The notes beneath the pieces were generated by a model, which was given only the letters and a program-made list of their open reading frames with translations, searched no databases and had not been told where the DNA came from. Both the position numbers and the translations under genes were made by a program. DNA of 64,000 nt from Liolophura sinensis (Eukaryota; Mollusca; Polyplacophora; Chitonida; Chitonidae): NCBI RefSeq assembly GCF_032854445.1, contig NC_088300.1, positions 2,296,001 through 2,360,000 of the forward strand, read 5' to 3'. Positions 1 to 12,744 of this stretch are shown piece by piece. Each line of letters opens with the position of its first letter. Position 1 is the stretch's first letter.

Positions 1-190
1 CCATGAGCGCACCACGGCATTCAGGGTCTTTGTGGGGATGAAAGGGCCACGGCGTTTGGGCCTTTGGTGGCCATGAGCGGACCACGGCGTTCAGGGTCTT
101 TGTGGGGATGACCGGGCCACTGCGTTTGGGCCTTTGGTAACAATGAGCGGACCGAAGATTGGGAGACCTTGGTAGCAATGAGCGGTAAAC
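1..190. repeat. 70-bp tandem repeat, about 2.7 copies, continuing off the left edge
   Basis: The motif 'catgagcg(g/c)accac' recurs at 2 and 72, with a degraded third start near 141. Each copy is followed by 'gttcagggtctttgtgg' and 'gcgtttgggcctttgg'. The spacing is 70 bp. The third copy decays into a short remnant with 'caatgagcgg' at about 176. The array is cut by the window edge, so its true length is unknown. The minus-strand ORF across it is a repeat artefact. Confidence 0.85.
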
Positions 191-680
191 CATGAGGGTG
201 GGATAGCCTGTCTGTGAGCAACAGTTGACCCAACCATATGCAAGGAAGTGATGTTAAGGGCGATAACAATGCGACAAGAGGCTGCTCCTGTCCTCGATCA
301 ATGTCAAAATAGCTTAACATGGTTTTAGATCTGAGTTCACCTCCACTATACAAAATCCATTTAATAAATAACAATAATTATTTACCGGCAACAGCTTGAA
401 TTTCTCTTATCCGGTTTGCCTGCATTATCTTAGCGAGAGTCACAAGCGGTCTGGTTTGTGTATGTCCTTTGTTTCTTCCCCTGTACCCAGCTGTGAACCC
501 GGCTGATAAGCATCCAAGCAAACACAGATGTAGTTATATACAGCAATCAGCATCTACTAAAGGTAACATCAGTGAGGCATAATGGAAGCTTTGGGTGCAA
601 TTCATTGTTCACTAGTTGACGTTCCACGTTTTGCAGTATATGAAAGCAAGTTTCTACAGTTCAGTGACTTGACAACATAC
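191..680. other. unique non-coding sequence
   Basis: AT-rich, complex sequence with no tandem repeat, RNA gene or recognisable exon. Confidence 0.5.
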
Positions 681-896
681 AACATGCTACACGACCTAAT
701 GATTATGGCTATATTCGTAGCCGAGGAGACAACATGCTACACGACTTAATGATTATGGCTATATTCATAGCCGAGGAGACAACATGCTACACGACTTAAT
801 GATTATGGCTATATTCATAGCCGAGGAGACAACATGCTACACGACTTAATGATTATGGCTATATTCGAAGAAAGGAGACAACATGTTAGAACGCGG
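681..896. repeat. 50-bp tandem repeat, four copies
   Basis: 'aacatgctacacgac' begins at 681, 731, 781 and 831, with a broken fifth start at 880. The spacing is exactly 50 bp. Copies 2 to 4 are almost identical; copy 1 has 'acctaat' and 'ttcgtag' variants and copy 4 has a diverged end. This is a young, short minisatellite. Confidence 0.92.
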
Positions 897-2634
897 AAAT
901 AGACTAACCACACGAAAGAAACCCATGTATAGTATATATTTTACTTAGCTGTTTTACGGTTTTTTAAAACCATTTTCAGAAAATAAAGATTCATAATCAT
1001 TCATGAATTTAAACATGCATCCAGTTACTACATACCCTACGACTGGCTCAGCATGATAACATTTTGTTTATTTTTCAGAAGCTACTGTAAGTTCGAGCCG
1101 TACTTGGGAGAAATGTGTCGATGTGATACATAGAGTTAAAACCACTAGCCTTCTAGATAAGAAATCTGTTGATGTTTTATTGATTTGCAAAGGCAGGATT
1201 TGTTACATAACTAAAGGATATATATAACTGCCGACTTCTCTGATATCTACTATATAATACAACGATATGTGTGTAAAAATTTATAAATGCCATGCGAGAG
1301 ACTGGTATCTTCAGCAGATGTTTTCGGGAGTCCAGTGCAAGGGGTAACAGCAACATTCCTTGTCGTACGCTCTCAGCCACATCAAGGCACGCGACGGCCT
1401 CGTTAAAAATTAAATGAACCCCTTTAAATTGGCTTTGAAGGGTCATCGGCAAATTTATTCAGTTAACAAAAGACGGTATTTGAGTCGGCGCGTGGCTTGG
1501 GTTGTTGTGCTCAATTATAGGTAGACCTCTACACGGGGGTGGGGAAAACTTGGTTCACTTTAACAGCAACAGGGGCTGGCCCAAAGACAGGCCTCACATA
1601 AACTGCTCTTTGTCTGTGGGTGCCCACAGCGCATAGGGAATGAGGGGCACTTCTCATAAAGGCGAGTACAGCGTAATTCCATGTTAAGATAAAAGATGGG
1701 GCGCGAGCAGCAGTGGGGCGAATGGACCATTGTCTAGGTCTCCACGTTTCTGCTCGACCCTCCGGCACGGTCCGGGAGTAAATATAGCCCCCATCGGCAA
1801 ACAATAATGTGTCCTCCTCAGCAGCCGGGCAGGTGTGGGGCAGCCTCCGCGATACTCCATCACCCGACCCGCCGTGAACCCCCTGACCTTACCTGTGACC
1901 AACTGTCAACCACTGACAGACTGGCCAAATGTCAAACGCGTATGACATTCCTTATGCTGGCATGCGCGTAGAATCTGTCAGCTACCCCGAACCTTTGTTC
2001 GGCAAAATAAATTGTGCCAACAAAGAATGCGAGCTTAGTCTATGTGAATTAATACGGATCTGTATATGTAGTTTCGAAGGAACGCAATTCCAAATCTGAA
2101 ATTAAAATAAGTTCTTTTTCTTGTCATTTTGGCAAATCTTTTCATGTAAACTAAGTAAATCTAATGACAACTTAATACCTGTCACATCTCAACATTTGGA
2201 ACATCTGTTGCAAGGAATACCGGAATATAACGTTGTCTGTATATCTTAATGTTAAGGAAAAGTTGTACCAGAACTTACTCTGGATGTTTGGAATGGAAAT
2301 GTCGACAAGAAGAAATGAGAAGAAAAAACAATGATTAATCCATTGATAAAATCTTGGATTTTACACGTAATATATAGCAGAACGACTTGAAATGTTTAAT
2401 AAGAAGTATAGTTTGCGATGTCCCAGTGTGTACCCCACAGACATGGTCCCATATGGCTTCAGAATATTTGTACCAGTAACCATAGATCAGGAACCATGTG
2501 GAATCTGTATCTGTATATACGATTTTAAATCTGACTGTGCACCTCAGGCGAAGTACTATGAGTGTGTGTACCATATGACATATACCTGCGCACAGCACAG
2601 ACCCAGTACCATATGACATATATCATATGGTAGC
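897..2634. other. unique non-coding sequence with a GC-richer island at about 1.5-1.95 kb
   Basis: No exon could be recognised. The island around 1529-1902 has two overlapping minus-strand ORFs of 91 and 72 codons without familiar motifs. On the minus strand a good splice-donor-like string, acag|gtaagg, lies near 1886-1895, but no matching acceptor or protein similarity supports an exon. From about 1950 to 2630 the sequence is AT-rich and featureless apart from a local 'accatatgacatat' duplication at about 2571 and 2610. Confidence 0.4.
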
Positions 2635-4775
2635 TTGTTCGTGGTGGCTGGTACAGCATATAAATATGTACCTTGTTTGTGGTGGCCGGTACGGCATCTA
2701 AATATGTACTTTGTATGTGGTGGCCGGTACAGCATGTTAATATGTACCTTGTCTGTGGTGGCCGGTACAGCATCTAAATATGTACTTTGTGTGTGGTGGC
2801 CTGTACAGTATGTTAATGTGTACTTTGTATGTGGTGGCCGGTACAGCATGTTAATATGTACTTTGTCTGTGGTGGCCGGTACAGCATCTAAATATGTACT
2901 TTGTGTGTGGTGGCCTGTACAGTATGTTAATGTGTACTTTGTATGTGGTGGCCGGTACAGCATGTTAATATGTACCTTGTATGTGGTAGCCGGTACAGCA
3001 TGTTAATATGTACCGTGTATGTGGTGGCCGGCAAAGCATGTTAATATGTATGTGGTGGCCAGTACAGCCTATTAATATGTACCTTGTATGGGGTGGCTGG
3101 TACAACATGTTTATATGTACTTTGTATGTGGTGGCCGGTACAGCATATTAATGTGTACCTTGTGTGTGGTGGCCGGTACAACATGTTAATATGTACTTTG
3201 TATGTGGTGGCAGGTACAGCATGTTAACATATACCTTGTATGGGGTGGCCGGTACAGCATGTTAATATGTACCTTGTATGTGGTAGCCGGTACAGCATGT
3301 TAATATGTACTTTGTATGGGGAGGCCGGTACAGCATGTTAATATGTACTTTGTAGGTGGTAGCCGGTACAGCATGTAAATATGTACCTTGTCTGTGGTGG
3401 CCGGTACAGCATGTTAATATGTACCTTGTCTGTGGTAGCCGGTACAGCATGTTAATATGTACTTTGTATGTGGTAGCCGGTACAGCATGTTAATATGTAC
3501 CTTGTCTGTGGTGGCCGGTACAGTATGTTAATATGTACCTTGTCTGTGGTGGCCGGTACAGCATGTTAATATGTACTTTGTATTTGGTAGCCGGTACAGC
3601 ATGTTAATATGTACTTTGTATGTGGTGGCCGGTACAGCATGTTAATATGTACCTTGTCTGTGGTGGCCGGTACAGCATGTTAATATGTACTTTGTCTGTG
3701 GTAGCCGGTACAGCATGTTAATATGTACCTTGTCTGTGGTGGCCGGTACAGCATGTTAATATGTACCTTGTCTGTGGTGGCTGGTACAGCATGTTAATAT
3801 GTACTTTGTATGTGGTAGCCGGTACAGCATGTTAATATGTACTTTGTATGTGGTGGCCGGTACAGCATGTTAATATGTACCTTGTCTGTGGTGGCCGGTA
3901 CAGCATGTTAATATGTACTTTGTCTGTGGTAGCCGGTACAGCATGTTAATATGTACCTTGTCTGTGGTGGCCGGTACAGCATGTTAATATGTACCTTGTC
4001 TGTGGTGGCCGGTACAGCATGTTAATATGTACTTTGTCTGTGGTAGCCGGTACAGCATGTTAATATGTACCTTGTCTGTGGTGGCCGGTACAGCATGTTA
4101 ATATGTACCTTGTCTGTGGTGGCCGGTACAGCATGTTAATATGTACTTTGTATGTGATGGCCTATACAGCATGTTAATGTGTACTTTGTATGTGGTGGCC
4201 GGTACAGCATGTTAATATTGCCTTGTATGTGATGGCCTATATAGCATGTTAATGTGTACTTTGTATGTGGTGGCCGGTACAGCATGTTAATATGTACCTT
4301 GTATGGGGTGGCCGGTACAACATGTTAATGTGTACCTTGTCTGTGGTGGCCGGTACAGTATGTTGATATGTACCTTGTATGTGGTGGCCGGCACAGCATG
4401 TTAATGTGTACCTTGTATGTGATGGCCTATACAGTATGTTAATGTGTACTTTGTATGTGGTAGCCGGTACAGCATGTTAATGTGTACCTTGTATGTGATG
4501 GCCTATACAGCATGTCAATGTGTACTTTGTATGTGGTGGCCGGTACAGCCTGTTAATGTGCACTTTGTATGTGATGGCCTATACAGCATGTCAATATGTA
4601 CTTTGTATGTGGTGGCCGGTGCAGCATGTTAATGTGTACCTTGTCTGTGGTGGCCGGTACAGCATGTTAATATTGCCTTGTATGTGCATGGAGGCCGAAA
4701 CGCGACCTTTAATATGTAACATTTATGTGCTTGGTCAGTATAGCATCTTAAAACATATGTTGTATGCTATTTTAA
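2635..4775. repeat. 38-bp minisatellite, about 55 copies
   Basis: Core 'ggtacagcatgttaatatgt' repeats every 38 bp, for example tacag at 3481 and 3519. Between cores lies 'ac(c/t)ttgt(a/c)tgtggt(g/a)gcc'. The central part (about 3200-4150) is the most homogeneous. The left end and the part beyond 4140 carry variants such as 'gatggcctatacagc', and the last units decay from 4670 to 4775. Units alternate between a few versions (acctt/acttt, tatgt/ctgtg, ggtggcc/ggtagcc), so longer-period structure exists. Since 38 is not a multiple of three, the short ORFs crossing the array are not coding evidence. Confidence 0.96.
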
Positions 4776-6669
4776 TATCTTAAATTTGAAATACATTTTT
4801 TAAAAATATTTCTCGGACATTAGATAATTGTTTTCTTGTGTAAAGGTCCTATTCCGCTCTAATCTGAAAATTACCGGCTGTTTAGTTATAGAAGTGTTAT
4901 TCGGCACCTAAAGGACCCGGATGGTATGATGCTCAAGACTGCAATAAATTCCCGTGACGATTACATGTACTTTGAGAATTACTGACTTTACAAATGACCC
5001 CTTGTGATGTTTATTACAATAAAGTCACATTGTTCAGTGAAGGAATCGCTATGTCATTTCCATGTTGTAAAGAAATAAACCAAATTCTAGTGCTTCATCT
5101 CAGTTTAACATGCATCTATACATGTATGGTACAGTGCTGACAACGTCTGTTTCAGCAGTAATCGATATCTGACAGCAGTCGCTATACAGGTATGTACTCA
5201 GCCTCAAAGTGTTCCAGTGGCGAATTCCTGATGATATGCATATATCCGTTGTTCGACCCAAAAAATTTCTCGTGGGAAAATTCGTGAAAATAGTCTAACA
5301 CAACGGAACTGTTTAGTCGGACATCCATGGAGTAATTGGCTGATTTAGCGCTCCAGGGCGTTTAGCACGCGCCTCTTCTTTGTCCGGCCAACAATGTTCC
5401 CCAAGGGTCGATGGAAGTATCTGAAATAAAGTATGAAAAATGACGATGGTTGGAAACGGTGGAGAGGTTGAGAGGGGGGTAAATGGACCACGCTAATCTG
5501 CCCTTGAACAACTTGTACTTGTATCTGATGAGAAAGTTCTTGCTGATTTACAATAGAACATCGGCTGTGCTAAGTCCATCTCAAACAGTGAACAGACGCG
5601 CGTCGCTCCTCGATCCTTACGCCTCACGGTCAAATTCAAAACACCAGACGACAATGACAAACAGAAAACTTTTATTTTACATCAAGTAATTGTATTTCGA
5701 TAGAAACTACTCTTATGATGACAAACTCAGGTTTCTTCAGATCCTATACTGCCTTATTTTCCATGTAAAAATAGAAATAAGGGGTTGAACGCCAGGAGTG
5801 GGGACTATCACAATCCAGTATACCGTGAGAAACCAAACACAATGGCCACGCGTTGGTAGGAGGCATGTATAGGCTAACCCCTTCCCCACTCCGACCTCCA
5901 AGTCCCAGGGTTACGTGACCCACGCGACTCCTGATGGAATGATGTCGCGTGCCATACATCTAATGCAATGAGCAAGCGCCTGTTCAAATTTCGACAGCTG
6001 CATCTGCTCGTCAAGTGCAAGTCGAAGATGACATTTATGGATTGTAAATATCATTTTCAAATTACTACTAGTTCTAAACATATGGAAACCAACCCATAGT
6101 CGCATGAAACGCAAAACGGATACATGGTTGCTTTCGAAATATTTTTCGGTCTTATAAGGACATTGTCTCTTATCCGGGATATGTGGGCGGTCTAGAACCC
6201 TCACGTGTGCTGTATCACTGTATCACGTCATTTCAATGGTCGAACTTATGTTCATACTTTTCTCTCGTTATTTGCCAGATTTTCTCGCCTCCTCGAATAA
6301 TAGACAGTGTTTTACTGTGGAATACAGTATTGTAAAATAAACCTCTCTTCACTCATCAACGATTTTTGTGGCACAAACTAGACATCACATAGTGTGCAGA
6401 GGGACCCTCGTCCTGGTTTGTTTTACCTAAACTCCTACTGCATACTATTAAGGTTATTGTGAGGGCACGTGTTAAGTAGTAATGCCAAAAAAACAGATTG
6501 AGATAACTCGTTTACTGGCAGGTTATTTTGTTTTTCATAACTCTGGATTTTCATAGACCACGATATTGCAGTAAATCCAAGTATTTGACTTTTATTTCGT
6601 GACATTATATAGAAACAAAACAAGAAAAAATTAAAATTAAATTAGTCTCCGTTAACATTTCCGTTAACC
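4776..6669. other. unique non-coding sequence
   Basis: Complex sequence without recognised exons. At about 5315-5400 a GC-richer patch ('gagtaattggctgattta' then 'gcgctccagggcg') resembles the conserved-non-coding style seen further right. ORFs of 68-97 codons at 5483-5689 (+) and 5744-6204 (-) show no familiar domain. Confidence 0.4.
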
Positions 6670-6671
6670 TC

Positions 6672-6906
6672 CTTTTGTTGTTGTCATGACTGCCTTTGAC
6701 GAGTATTTTGTTGTTGTCATGTCTGCCTCTGATGAGTATTTTGTTGTTGTCATGTCTGCCTCTGATGAGTATTTTGTTGTTGTCATGTCCTGCCTCTGAT
6801 GAGTATTTTGTTGTTGTCATGTCTGCCTCTGATGAGTATTTGTTGTCATGTCTGCCTCTGATGAGTATTTTGTTGTTGTCATTGTCTGCCTCTGATGAGT
6901 ATTTTA
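6672..6906. repeat. 33-bp minisatellite, seven copies
   Basis: 'gagtattttgttgttgtcat' recurs at 33-bp steps (6701, 6734 and so on), joined by 'gtctgcctctgat'. Two later units have small indels that break the phase. As 33 is 11 codons, both strands give repetitive ORFs, which are artefacts. Confidence 0.94.
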
Positions 6907-8544
6907 CGCCGATGTAATTGGTATCTGTGCTTTATCCCGTGGGAAGACACCGTTTTTAAGTCAAGTGGGAACCTCCATAAACTAGGTCAGGCTGTCGTCC
7001 ACTTCCTTACGTTGTGGTAGATTTGGTGGTGGTAGAATAATTGTTCGTATGAAGTGATTTGATGAGTTCCTACCTATGGTAGTAAATACTTTTACCTCAG
7101 TGTTAAGGTGGAGAGAAACAAAGTCCTTTGTGTAAATAACAAACGATATTATGTAACGTAAGTCCAAGTAAATGTTCAGTCAATATGTAAAGGTATAAAA
7201 TAAAATCTGCTTATGATTGGAACAGGCTCTGTTCGTGCGTGGTTAATTTGGCAATATACCGTTCTATAACGTCTTTTAGTTTAAAGGCTAAAGCATAAAT
7301 TGACAAAGACGCCGGGTTTTACGGGTTAAGCGTGATATTTCCCAACTATCAGGCTGTCGCAAACTGCTCTGGCCTTACTCTCTATATAGAAATCTTGTCT
7401 GACTGAAATACACAGCAATGTAATATGAGGTGACTTTGGCCCACGCAGCATGCAGTGGCGGGAACAGTGCATATATAATCGATGTACCTTGGCACAGCTA
7501 TTTCATGGCTATTAAATGGAAAGAATCTTTAAAATGAAGGAAGTACAGTAAAAAGACCCTTAGACATATATCTGAAAGTACCTTTACTTATTTGTTTAGA
7601 TTTGCTTTACTCAGTCAAACATAGTCAAATGTTTTGGTTGCATTTGGTGGGTTTAATGGGCCATACTGATAACGTATGGCGTCAGCGACGTCACGCTTTA
7701 AGTTCAGATCTGCATCAACGCTTCATCACCTTCTCTAAGGCAATGTGTGGCTGTGCAGGAAAAAGCATATCTGACCTTAAAGTGAAGAAAGTCGTCATCC
7801 CTCTGACTACGTACATTTTCAACATGCTCTACAAAGTCCATAATAATCAAAATATTTGACTGCATTCAACTCAGTGAAAGAAATGTACAAAAGTAATATT
7901 ACTTTCAAGTTTTATACTAATTCTTGTTTCAATTTTAATTTTCTTCGTTCTTAATTGAAGTTGCTAGGAAGACGGCTATGTCTAATTTCGCTTAACCACA
8001 CGCATGCACGGAGATGTATGCGCATTCGCATTGAATAAATGGACTGTTTAAAATGAAAGCGAATTTTGGTTGTTTGTTTTGAACGTTTTGTTGTTATGGA
8101 AATTGGGCATTGACCTGAATATCCACGATGGCTGACGATTGGTACACAAAGATGTGTTACAAGATCTATGACTTGAATTTCAAATCACTGATGAACAATC
8201 CATTGTACGAATTCTGTGCCACTCACCAATCATAACGCTATAGTACCTAGATCGTAGCATATACGTCGAGGGGATTTGTGTTAGCGTTTCTAAAGTGTTT
8301 GTCAAGTTTATAAATATACAAGGCAGGCAGCCATTATTAACAGTAAATGTCAATGTAGCAATCTATCTACATGGTTTGCTGAAAACAAAGTTAAATATCA
8401 AAAACATTTAACAAGAGCATTTTCAGGAACAGGAAGTATTTTCCTGTTGTGGGTTATTTGCCTTTTTTGAAGCGCATTAATATTAGGGTTATGCCGTTTC
8501 ACTCAGTAGAGAGGTCAGTCTTACCTGGTACTATGCTATACATG
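6907..8544. other. unique non-coding sequence
   Basis: AT-rich complex DNA. The longest plus-strand ORF (7602-7859, 85 codons) has no recognisable domain, signal peptide or low-complexity bias and is most likely chance. No SINE or tandem repeat was seen. Confidence 0.4.
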
Positions 8545-8755
8545 TGTCTACAGCATGGAGAGCAAGGCAGGAGCAGCGACGACAGTGGGATAATGGTCAA
8601 ATGATCACACGTAACCAGTGAAATACGATCTCTCCTCAGCTGAGGTTTTATTCGAACTGTTCATGCAAGTGCCTAAATGGTAGGTAGTTAGAAGCCCACT
8701 AACGTAGTAAGAAGAACTTAAAAATTATGCAGCGATGTCAATGGCAAGACGAGAT
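8545..8755. repeat. dispersed repeat family C, copy 1
   Basis: The stretch with 'gacgacagtgggataatgg', 'tcacacgtaaccagtgaaat', 'cctcagctgaggtttta', 'ctgttcatgcaagtg' and 'gcagcgatgtcaatggc' matches, with divergence, 49950-50170 and in part 39380-39425. The family has no visible coding capacity and is not one I can name. Confidence 0.6.
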
Positions 8756-9940
8756 GTTAGACAGCAAAGTCGTCACACAGCAGAGATGAGACAGAAAGGC
8801 GTTACACAGCAGAGATTAGACAGAAAGTCGTCACACAGCAGGAATGAGACAGAAAGTTGTCACACAGCAGAGATGAGACAGAAAGTCTCCACACAGCAGA
8901 GATGAAACAGAAAGTCACCAAACAACAAAGATGAGACAGAAAGCGTTCACACAACAGAGTTGACAGCATGGTGTCACACAGCAGAGATGAGACAGTAATC
9001 CGTAACACAAAAGAAATGAGAGAGCACGGCGTCACACAACACGCAGTATAGTTTCACAGAACAGAGATGAGGCAGAAAGTGGTCACACAGCAGAGATGAG
9101 ACAGAAAATCGCCACACAACACAGATGAGACAGAAAGTAGTCACACAACAGAAACGGGACAGCAAGGTGTTACACAACAGAGATGAGACAGAAAGTCGCC
9201 ACACAGTAGAGATGAGGCAGTAATCCTTCACACAGCAGAGATGGACAGAAAGCATTCACACAACAGAGTTGAGAAAGCATAGGGTCACACAACAGAGTTG
9301 AGACAGCATGGTGTCACACAGCAGAGATGATACAGAAATCCGTCACACAAAGAAATGAGAAAGCATGGCGTTACACAAAAGAGACGAGACAGTATAGTTT
9401 CACAGAACAGAGATGAGGCAGAATACCCTAACACAGTAGAGATGAGACGGCATGGTGTCACACAGTAAAGATGAGAAAGAAAGTGGTCACACAGCACAGA
9501 TGAGACAGAAAATCTCCGCACAGCAGAGATGAAACAGAAAGTCGCCACACAACACGGATGAGACAGCATGGTGTCACACAGCAGAGATGAGACAGCATGG
9601 TGTCACACAGTAGAGATGAGACAGAAAGTGGTCACACAGCACAGATGAGACAGAAAGTCTCCGCACAGCAGAGATGAGACAGAAAATCGCCACACAACAG
9701 AGATGAGACAGAAAATCGACACACAACAGAGATGAGACAGAAAGTGGTCACACAACAGAGATGAGACAGAAAGTGGTCACACAACAGAGATGAGACAGAA
9801 AGTTGCCAAACAGCAGAGATTAGTCAGACAGTTGTCGCACAGCAGATACGAGACAGAGAGTCGTCACATAGTAGAGATGATACAGAAAATCGCCACACAG
9901 CAGAGATCAGACAGAAAGTGGTCGCAGACCAGAGATGAGA

Positions 9941-10513
9941 CAGCAAGCCTTCACAGCGGAGATGAGACAGTAAACCTAATCATAACGGAGATGAGACAGC
10001 ATGGTCTCAAACAGCAGATGAAACATCATGGCGTCACACAACAGGGATGAGACAGAGAGTCGTCTTACAGCAGAGATGAGACAGAAAGTCGCCATACAGA
10101 AGAGATGAAACAGAAAGCCGTCATGTAATAGAGATGAGACAACATGGCCTCACACAGCAGATGAGACAGCATGGTGTGACACAGTAGAGATGAGACAGAA
10201 ATCTGTCACACAAGCAGAGATGATACAGAAATCCGCCACACGACACAAATGAAACATCATGGTGTCACGCAGCAGAAATGAGACAGCATGGTTTCACAGA
10301 ACAGAGATGACACAGCATGGCCTAACACAACAGATGAGACAACATGGTGTCACACAGTAGAGATGCGACAGCATGGTGTCACACAGCATACATGAGGCAG
10401 CAAGCTTTTAGATAACAGAAATGAGATAGAAAGTGGTCACACAGCAGAGACGAGACAGAAAGTCGTCACACAGCATAGGTGAGACAGAAAGTCGCCCCAC
10501 AGCAGAGATGAGA
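9941..10513. repeat. higher-order unit, copy 1, within the 29-bp array
   Basis: This block of about 573 bp shares its order of unusual subunits with 10514-11163: 'taaacctaatcataacgg', 'catggtctcaaacagcag', 'aagccgtcatgtaatag', 'aagcttttagataacag' and 'gtcgccccacagcag'. Identity is high by eye. Confidence 0.85.
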
Positions 10514-11163
10514 CAGCAAGCCTTCACAGCGGAGATGAGACAGTAAACCTAATCATAACGGAGATGAGACAGCATGGTCTCAAACAGCAGATGAGACATC
10601 ATGGCGTCACACAACAGGGATGAGACAGAGAGTCGTCTTACAGCAGAGATGAGACAGAAAGTCGCCACACAGTAGAGATGAAACAGAAAGCCGTCATGTA
10701 ATAGAGATGAGACAACATGGCCTCACACAGCAGATGAGACAGCATGGTGTCACACAGTAGAGATGAGACAGAAATCCGTCACACAAGCAGAGATGATACA
10801 GAAATCCGCCACACGACACAAATGAAACATCATGGTGTCACGCAGCAGAAATGAGACAGCATGGTTTCACAGAACAGAGATGACACAGCATGGCCTAACA
10901 CAACAGATGAGACAGCATGGTGTCACACAGTAGAGATGCGACAGCATGGTGTAAATGAGGCAGCAAGCTTTTAGATAACAGAAATGAGACAGCAAGGCGT
11001 GACACAGCAGAGATGGGACAGAAAGGCGTCACACAACAGAGATGAGGCAAAAAGCCGTTACACAGCAGAGAGGAGATAGAAAGTGGTCACACAGCAGAGA
11101 CGAGACAGAAAGTCGTCACACAGCATAGGTGAGACAGAAAGTCGCCCCACAGCAGATATGAGA
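10514..11163. repeat. higher-order unit, copy 2, within the 29-bp array
   Basis: Same order of variant subunits as copy 1. It is offset by 573 bp at the left end and 650 bp at 'gatagaaagtggtcac' (10425 versus 11075). Copy 2 therefore carries about 77 net extra bases of ordinary 29-bp units near 10984-11074 and a small deletion near 10950. Confidence 0.85.
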
Positions 11164-11532
11164 CAGGGATCGCTACACAGAAGCGATGAGGCAGAAAGCC
11201 GTCACACATGGTGTAACACAACAGAGATGATACAGCAAGGCGTCACAGAGCAGAGAGCAAGCTTTTACATAACAGAGCTGAGACAGCAAGCCTTCACACA
11301 AGCAGAGAACACCGTCACACTACAGAAATGAGACAGCATGGTGTCACACAGTAGAGACGAGACAGAAACCCTTTACATAACAGAAATGAGGCAGCTAGGC
11401 CTCACACAACAGATGAGACAGCATGATGTCACACAACAGAGATGAGACAGAAAGTCGTCATTCAGCAGAGATGAGACAGCAGACCTTCACACAGCAGAGA
11501 TGAGACAGCAAGCCTTAACACAGCAGGGAAAC

Positions 11533-12743
11533 GCGACGAGCTAATGTTTTCAGTGTGGGCTCTTGTTTGCTGTGATTTCTCTCAGTTTAACACACCTAGT
11601 ACAAGTGAATGTATAATGTGAGGAGACGTAAGCGTTTGATGGGCAGTGTTATAATGGAGCCAGAGTGAATAATATTGTTAAGATAAGGAATCAGACAACG
11701 TACAGTATGGTGTAGTGATGTGATCGTGGTGAGGGGTGGGGCGTGTCAAAAGCCAGTCCTTCTCCAGTGGCAGCCTGGTTGTAATTTGAACATGAGAGGA
11801 TAAAGGAGTGACTGGCCCACAATGCTGTGCAGACATGAACACTTACATAAACCTTAGGTTGACATATGTTTCCATGACTGCTGGGTGTTTGGTAGTACAC
11901 TGCAGCCCTCAATTACGGCTATGGCTTTATCCCGGGAGATACACTCCTCCAAACACTCTATTATTATAACCAGCGGGACATTGACAGTTCTCAACCACCA
12001 AGCTAATGTCCTCGTTGCGTTTTCCTTTAAATTGTCAAATTTATCGAAAAGCGTTAGATATTTTTTCCAGCCAAAATCTTTTAAAGTCTTTTTATCTTTT
12101 ATCTCTTGTCCGCTGAAATCCCGGGTTTGTTTTGTTTCCGAACTCCGATGCTGGTGAGGGTGCTTACCGGGGCTTTTGTGCTCTCTTTCCGTCAGAGCTG
12201 AGATGGTGCAATCGCCCGTGACGCTGCCAGCATCTGCTGCACAGAGCCTTTCAGACTTTCAGTTTATCGTAGCTCACTGCTGGGTACACTGCACATAAAG
12301 CCACCCAGCCAGCCAGCCCCCAGGTGAGCCCTGCTTGCAGGTGTGGCCAGACTACAGCCATAGATTCCATCTAACATTAATTTGGTTAGGCTAATAAAAA
12401 AAAAAAACAAAAAAAAAAACATATGTGCCTGCAAACGTTTTTGTAAAATCATTGTATTAGTAAAAACGGTGTTATTAATAAATGCAAGCATTTCTGACCT
12501 GTAGTCTATGTATTCCCTGTTCAGAAGGATTTGAAATTTACATTGTTGACTATATGGAAGACGGCTAACTCGTAGCAGCCGTGCTGTAGCAAAACTGTAT
12601 CAGCCGTGTTGCCAATTGTCGGTAAGAAAAATGGCTGATGTATCCTCCTACATTGTTGCGTCACATTCCACCATCAACTCCATGTGGTTTGCGGTTGGGT
12701 GGTGGTTGTGTTGTGGTTGGCTGGTGGTTGGGATTCGAGATGA
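11533..12743. other. unique non-coding sequence, partly conserved-element-like
   Basis: The 11880-12260 stretch is high-complexity with no stop-free frame resembling a known protein. An A-rich run interrupted by one C (about 12397-12419) follows 'ggttaggctaat' and could be a retroposon tail, though no element body was identified upstream. Confidence 0.35.
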
Positions 12744-12744
12744 A

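Larger units (their letters stand above)
8756..11532. repeat. 29-bp minisatellite, about 95 copies, with a higher-order duplication
   Basis: The unit has 'agatgagacagaaagt' followed by 'cgtcacacagcag', with a 29-bp spacing where regular (for example agatgag at about 9066 and 9095). Units are heterogeneous: gaaagtcgtc, gcatggtgtc and gcaagccttc versions, plus indels. A multi-unit block beginning 'cagcaagccttcacagcgga' at 9941 recurs at 10514. The plus strand is purine-rich (GAGACAGAAAG). Short ORFs on either strand are repeat artefacts. Confidence 0.95.

Noticed and set aside
2392-3006. Plus and minus ORFs of 74-135 codons at the left end of the 38-bp array.
   Set aside because: The translations repeat every 38 codons as three 38-bp units, a composition artefact; no start or splice context supports a gene.
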